Assembly: GCF_003286085.1 (NCBI RefSeq) | Contig: NW_020825288.1 | Location: 12,834,001-12,898,000, forward strand | Length of the DNA: 64,000 nucleotides | Direction of reading: 5' to 3' | DNA from: Drosophila persimilis | Lineage: Eukaryota; Arthropoda; Insecta; Diptera; Drosophilidae | Shown here: positions 57,831-64,000 of the stretch, piece after piece | Layout of the letters: every line of letters starts with the position of its first letter | Position numbering within the stretch: position 1 is the stretch's first letter | Made by a program: the position numbers and the translations under genes | The notes under the pieces: model-generated | Databases searched by the model: none | The model's input: the letters and a program-made list of their open reading frames with translations, nothing else | What the model was told of the DNA's origin: nothing

Positions 57831-60800
57831 CTAAAGAGGCGACAACTGCCCTTTGCAGGCATACTCGTATTTCCACTTTGATTTCTTGTTTCAGTTATCT
57901 CTTCAAAATATGTATATTCTTCGTATACTTATGACAAGCTATGGAGCACAGAATTTTAATTTTTACGCGCCGCAAACCGCCTCGAACATTGCGCTAATTG
58001 TCGTCGCTGCAGCCACATTTCGAATGGAACTGTCCGCACAGCGAGTGAGCACAATCAGAGATGGCCTAGGATTATGCCATTAATTAATTGATTAAAATAA
58101 ACGCCACTGTATTTGTGTGTGGGGTATTGTCTGGTTTGATTCGGTTGGGGTCTAGCTAGATTCGGTTCTATAAAAGGATGGTGTCATGACAATAGTAGAC
58201 CTCGAACCTAAGGAAAGGATGGATAAAGATTCTAGTCTGAGTTCTGATATAGTCTCTCAGAAATTTAAAGACTATCCTTATCCAAAAAGGGTTCCAATAT
58301 CGTGAAAACACGTGAAAACTCCGATATCTTTCTTTTTCAGAACTTGCAAGCAGTTCTTGAGGGGAACATGGAAATATCTTAAGTTTAAATCGAAATCCCC
58401 TAATTTTCAAAGAATCTCCACCATTATATGGACCATCAATCCCCCAATACACAAATATCCCCATCATTCCGCGAATCCTCTTTATTGCTAAATGTTCCAA
58501 GTGGATGGCAGTCCCCATACATACATATACTCGTATTTCTAAATAATTCATCAAAAATGTTCTTCTAAGTGAATTTAACTTATGCTCGCATGATTTTTAT
58601 GATGATATCTGAAGATCCCCCCTTCAGCCGCCTCTTCAGAGATCTGGGGTTGGGGGGACACAATTTGAATAAATGCCAACCACCAACCACCAACCGATGG
58701 GTGACACTTTCCTTCTTTTTAGCAACAGACATAAATCAACGAAAAGCGAAACGAAAACAGAGAAATACGAGTATAAATGCGGGATTAAATGGACTACAGA
58801 ACGTACACGGACACCGCACGGTGGGAGAGGGCTTTGGAGGGGTGAGGGGGTGCTATGGGGCAACCGGACGACACACAAATTAACCCTCCCCCTTTTCGGG
58901 GACAACAAATAACTCAAAAAATGTGTGCATATGCCCGTAGAGAAACATGTGTACCACTCGCCTCATTGGAACCCCATCCAACAGATATGTATGTAGTTAT
59001 GTATGTATGTATGTATGTATATACGAGTGGTACTATATGTGTGCGTTCACATAACAATTATCATTTAATTATGTCAACTGTAACTTAATTATGCGCATAT
59101 ATCTTTTAATTTGAGGCCGGTTTTTCCTTTGGGATTTGGTTAATTGTCCACTTCCTCTTGAGATTGCAGCATTCCCTCTCCTCATTCATTCACGCATTCC
59201 ACCCAATTATTCACTCAATTGGTCATAACATTCGCTTGAACCCGAGATAAATCCTTTCTCAAAAGAAGCAGCCTAAAATCTACAACGCGATGAAAGATGC
59301 TGAAAGATGATGCTTCCCATTGATGTCCTCATAGATGTAGATATTCGCTATAGGATCTAATGTTTAGCATACAAATTCCTACCATACCTCTGCGCGCCTG
59401 ATCCCACGCTTCAACTCTTTGCTTGATCTCAAATTTTACACAGAAATTCCCTACATACATATCTCTTTTTTTTAAATCTCATTTTTCACATCAAGATTTG
59501 TATTAATTTAGATTTAGTTCACACTAGGCATAAATCATAAATGGTTTAAATTGTTTTTAGCTCTAGTTTCGTGGCCCCTAGTCATGAATCTGGTAGTCAC
59601 AGTGTCCCACAGTTCCCTTCCACTGCTGATGTTCGTTAAATGGAAATTGTTGTTCTCATTGTCTCCGAAAGAGATCACTCTCTCTCGCTGTTTGAGATTA
59701 TTGGACAGCTGGACATTGGTCACGGGTCCCAGGGGGGGAGAGAAGAGAGAGATGGTATACATTCGTATGGACTGGAGATGGGGGTATACTTATGGGGATG
59801 GATGGTCAGTCACAACGATTATAAATGACATTGTATCTGCTGTGTACCTCTCTCTCTCTTTGAATGTGCCTGCATCTCAAAATTCTGGGGGCAATCTGTG
59901 CTCGGGATTTGGGTTCGAGAGAGGTCACAGATTTGGGAAGAATTCTGTAATAATCGCAGAGCCCTAAAGAAGAATGAAAGTGATTGAAGTTTTCTTTGAA
60001 ACACTCGGAGATGCGATTCTGCCTGAAATTTTACATTTTCTTTCTTTGAAAGCATTCCCAGAACTCTACCAAAAGTTCTCCCACTTTTTTCCAGAAGTTA
60101 TTCTCTTCCTCTGTTGACCCAGTAAATGGGGAAATTTATTTTCTCATTGAAACGTCTAATAATGAAAACATTTAAAAACACATCATAAAATGGTGTATCC
60201 ATGTAATGGTTCTTTCCCCAAAGGAATTTCCAGCTAAAAGCAAACATAAACAAGAATTTTGAAATTCACTTTCAGCCCTAAAAACAGCAAAAGAGCAAAA
60301 ACTACAAGCTACAAGCTAAAAATGAGGCATCGAACAGTTTTCCAAGCCATAAACATAAGGAAAACAAATACCGTGGAATGGTAGGTGGGAGGTGTTTGGG
60401 AGGGAACAGCATTTTCACGCTGCGTGCCGCGTCACGGAGGGGAGAATATCTTGGAGAAGTCCAGGCAGGGTTATAAACTTTATAGAGACTGAGATCGAAG
60501 CGAAAGAACAACTGAAGTGAAGTGAAGTGAAGTGAACTCTGGATGGAAGTCGAGTGAAGGGAAGTTCATAAAATGCAAACAATTCCCGGCATTTAGTTGG
60601 ATGGATAGTTAGATGGAGGGTCTTCCCCCCCCACTCCCGATCCATTCTTGATGTTCAGAAATGCATAATGCATTTAAATGCAGTTTTTATACAACTGGGA
60701 GGTCCCTCCCAGAAGGAGTGGGAGGAAAGTTCTTCTTCTCTGATGTTATTTTTGACGTTTTTGACATTAATGTTTTGTTATTCCCCTCTGTCGCTGTCAT

Positions 60801-63800
60801 AAAAGGGCTTCTGCAGACACAGGCACAGACATACGACTCACACACATGTTTTCGTGTGTAATTCTCGTATAAAAACAATGCTCCGACAACTCTTTTTACC
60901 CATCTATAAATACATCTAGTTCCCAGATCTACATATATGTATGTACACTGTTGGTGTTTACGGGGGGATCTGGGAGAATTCGAGGTATTAGGGCATTGAA
61001 TAATTGTGCAGCAGGTGTCAAATGTCTTGGCTCATCCGTCAAGATGAACCCGATGCCTGGCGGACTGAATGTTTTTCAAGAAAATTGTAATTTTTCAACA
61101 CAAAATATTAAAAATCACATAAACAGAGAGCTCAAATTCGTGTTAAACTCAACATTTGTGGTCTTATCAAAGGGGGGAAAACTCACTCACTCATCCACAC
61201 ACACCCCCACAACCACTAGGACATACATACGTAGGCCCTCTCTAATGTTGATTAATGATCGCCCCAGTTGGAAAAGCGACAACTTTGTCAAACACTTCAT
61301 CGGAGGCATTCCCAATGTTTCACTCCCAAGGTACGTTGGACCGTTTTTTAGGGGGTGTGGAGCACCTATTTATGTCACTCTGCCAGCCATTTCACTGATC
61401 TATGCATTCTGTGTGCCAATAAATGTCTTCATAAATTTCAGCCCTCCCATCAGTCCCACACCCGTCAAGAGGAGGCGTCTCCTAATACAGTCATAAATAT
61501 TTGGTTGGACGATTCCGAGCAGTACGCACATCGTTTGATGGGGTTACCATTTTGAAGGGGTTTTCATTGAAGAAAGGGCTTGAATAAAGAGGAATTGATC
61601 TTGTTGAGCATGATATCAAATATACCTAAACTACTCCCCTCCCGCTCGATTACTCCTAAATGATGGAAACTTCAAGGTTAATAGACGTGAGTAAAATTCC
61701 CAAAAAAACCAATAAAAAACACACACAGTTAAAGCATACGCCCGCATTATGTTGGAGAGTGTAACGAGAGCACTTCTTCTTTTTTTATGTAAAAAGTAAA
61801 AAAAAAACCAAGCAACAGAAACAACAGCCACAATAATATCTTGACAATAATCGAGTCAAATTTTTCGTTTCCGTTTATTAAACGAGTGTAAGGGAGTGAG
61901 AGAGCGAGGGAGCGAGAGAAAGAGCACGCGCTATATGTGCGAGTGTGTGTGCGTGTGTTGTTGTTTGTTTCCTGCATGCAATTTATGCTGCAAGCTTCGA
62001 CTTCAGCGCACACTTAAACAGTCTTCTATGAGGGATTTCCGGTGCGTGCGTCGCGAACCGAACACACACACAACCATACATAATAGAGGACAAAAATGCG
62101 AGAATAGCAGAAGCAAAATAAAGAATAAAGATTATCGGAAGGAGAATTGTAGAAAATGCAACCATTTTTACGCATATTTATTTGAATTTCCTAAAAAATA
62201 TTATCGGGAGACTATGTTATTAATATGAAACAAATACTCCTTCTGTTACTGGTGATTCTTCGTCTACTGCTTATTTTTCTTGATCCTTCTTTGCTTGCCT
62301 TCCACTGTCTGGGGCATAATCATAATGAAAATACTGCTTTCCTGCGACACGGCACCTGCTGTTGCAGGGGGATCTCTGGGCGAATGAAGGGGGCTTTGGC
62401 TCTGGCTCTGGCTCTCCCTCCTGTTGTTGCATTACCATCACGCACAGCCCTTTCAGTTCAATTCAATTTATAATTGCTGTTTGCTGCTTTTGCTTTTTTT
62501 TTTGCTATTTTTATACGCACAACAGAAAGGCAGAAGAAACCGAAGAAACACAAGTAATATGAACACTTTTTGAAGCCTAGTCGTAGGGCACGCGCTACGG
62601 TTCCGTCCGTCCGTCCGTCCGTCCGTCCGTCCCCCTTCTGGGATGCACATCTGTGTTTTCAGGGGCAGCAGCTGCCTCTCCCTCTTGCTGTCTTTTGCAG
62701 ATCCCCCTTAATTCACGGCTTGGGCCCCTACTTTTTATGTCTGGCTTTTCATTTTCCGCTCTGTTCCGTGTCCTTCTCTTTTTGTTAATTATTAGAAAAG
62801 AATGGGGGAGGAAAACCCGAGTCTAGACTGTTTTAAACGGAAATTCAATCTGTGCTCTATTTTTGAAGCCGTGTCCCTCATCTGAGCGGAACACGTGCTG
62901 CGGATAGGAGTCCGTGCCCCCCAGCCGAGTGTGGTTTATCCGCCACGTAGCATTATTCAAAAATCCTTCAATTATCATACAAAAGGGATTACATTCAATG
63001 GAAGAACCCTTTTCCTATAGACCGACAGCTCTCCCCCACTTGAAGAATCCCCATTTTCCCTATAGATAGTACGCCTCTACTTGAAGCACCTCTAAGCGAG
63101 TTCATTGTCTGCATTTTAAGTGCGCGTTTGAACATCCCGCTCAAATCAGTTTACCATTTCCATGCGTTGGTTTTTAAATGGGTTTTCAGTGCTCCAAGAG
63201 GATACCATAGTAGTCCATTAGCTGCTCTAAAGTATATACTCCTTCGAGTACTCACCGCAACAGAACGTTTCCATCTCAATGTTTTCCACTTGTAGCAGCA
63301 TTTTGATTGTACAATATTTCACAGCACCATTCACCATACACACAGATCAAATCATTATCAATGATTATAGTAATATTGTAGCAAACTGTTCTCAAGAGTT
63401 CTTCGGCTTTTGGTTTTCCTGTGCGCATGCGCAACGCTTCAGACGTCAAGCTGCCACAGTCCTTCAATTTCGACTGGCAAAAGCTGGCGTCTTGACTTGG
63501 CTTTGGGCCTTCTTCGCGATTCGAAATGCCAAGAATATCAATGAGCTCTCTCTCCCCATCGGTTCTCTCTCTCTCTCTCTCTCTTTTGCACACTCTCTTG
63601 GCACCTCTCTTTCGTGGATGTGGATAAACAATGCATTGGAAGATTATAAAATAATAAAAGTCAACGCTGTTTCTGTTGTTGTACGTGCCCGTGACGTTTA
63701 ATCAACGCATTGTCCATTTTTAATAAGGAACCCGAACCCGAACCCGAACCCCCTCTTCGGGATCGTTGGATCGCTTTGCGTCCCGGGCCATAAACGGAAT

Positions 63801-64000
63801 TATGGCATTTTAAGCGATCAACAGAGATCTCTGATATCCCTAACAACAGCCATACACATATCCCCAACAACCCCTTCGAGCCATATGCGGCGGTGCCCCA
63901 CAGTTAGGATCGCAAAAAAGTCATAATAAAATATAAGTATTTTTATAGCCATTTAAATGGCACCAGCAACAACAACAGAAGCTCCAAAAAAGGAAAACAG
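57831..64000. other. Upstream region / first introns of stumps, no gene recognised
   Basis: None of the open frames looks like a real protein. Simple repeats are a TATG run at about 58990-59020, GAAGT repeats at about 60516-60535, CCGT repeats at 62603-62630, a CT run at about 63565-63582, and four CGAACC units at 63728-63752. A minus-strand donor-like site (GCG|GTGAGT) at about 63254 follows a short open frame starting MLLQVENIEMETF. It could be a 5' exon, but its phase does not fit the 57830 exon. Confidence 0.45.

Noticed and set aside
62603..62632. CCGT repeat as a DINE-1 fragment
   Set aside because: It lacks the flanking CAGCATCAATAGCCGAG block of DINE-1, so it is recorded only as a simple repeat.
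63728..63752. CGAACC units as telomere-like sequence
   Set aside because: Only four units, and Drosophila telomeres are retrotransposon-based, so a telomeric origin is not expected.

Overview
This is a gene-rich stretch of a fly (Drosophila) nuclear genome. The introns are short, and protein families such as Gdh, Rpt2, Sar1 and GluProRS read almost exactly as their Drosophila versions. A DINE-1/SGM-type Helitron and many copies of a TATCGATA/GGTCACACT/GGTATATTT promoter vocabulary point to the obscura group. The set GluProRS, Gdh, RpS19b, Rpt2, Polr3F, ZFPL1, PSR, muted, TMEM199 and Sar1 matches, from memory, the 95B-C neighbourhood of D. melanogaster chromosome 3R (Muller element E). The species cannot be named from sequence alone.

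Layout. 0.8-3.9 kb: 3' part of GluProRS (six WHEP repeats plus the prolyl-tRNA synthetase). 3.9-10.2 kb: no recognisable gene. 10.25-13.55 kb: fatty acyl-CoA reductase in five exons. 13.6-17.4 kb: degenerate mobile-element and tandem-repeat DNA. 17.4-22.4 kb: the least ordinary part, with an unrecognised repeat-rich protein gene (minus) divergent from a spliced, intact-looking P-superfamily THAP transposase gene (plus) whose first intron holds a DINE-1/SGM Helitron. 23.4-30.4 kb: Gdh, with a 4.4-kb GC-AG first intron and a 39-nt optional exon. 31.2-48.7 kb: compact housekeeping genes, mostly in divergent or convergent pairs: an SDR-fold protein, RpS19b, a p31comet-like HORMA protein, Rpt2, a YAE1-like protein, Polr3F, the selenoprotein gene Sps2 (in-frame TGA plus candidate SECIS), ZFPL1, TMEM199 and muted (probably one dicistronic transcript), PSR/JMJD6 and Sar1. 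49-51.5 kb: repeats and a hAT transposase remnant. 52-57.8 kb and beyond: stumps (Dof), the FGF-receptor adaptor, with the start of the gene not resolved.

Themes. (1) A dispersed family of about 160-550 bp ends in a module with the housekeeping core-promoter motifs GGTATATTT and GGTCACACT. Copies lie directly upstream of the SDR gene, Rpt2 and PSR, and two form a perfect 121-bp inverted repeat around RpS19b and the p31comet-like gene. (2) The THAP/P gene keeps four zinc ligands and three candidate catalytic acids, shows no P-type terminal repeats that I could see, and starts behind a DRE-type promoter. This is what a domesticated transposase looks like. (3) Gene functions are otherwise ordinary cell biology (translation, proteasome, pol III, V-ATPase assembly, COPII, BLOC-1, glutamate metabolism). 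No operon-like functional grouping is implied beyond shared promoters. All splice structures were assigned by eye from GT/GC-AG sites and reading-frame continuity.
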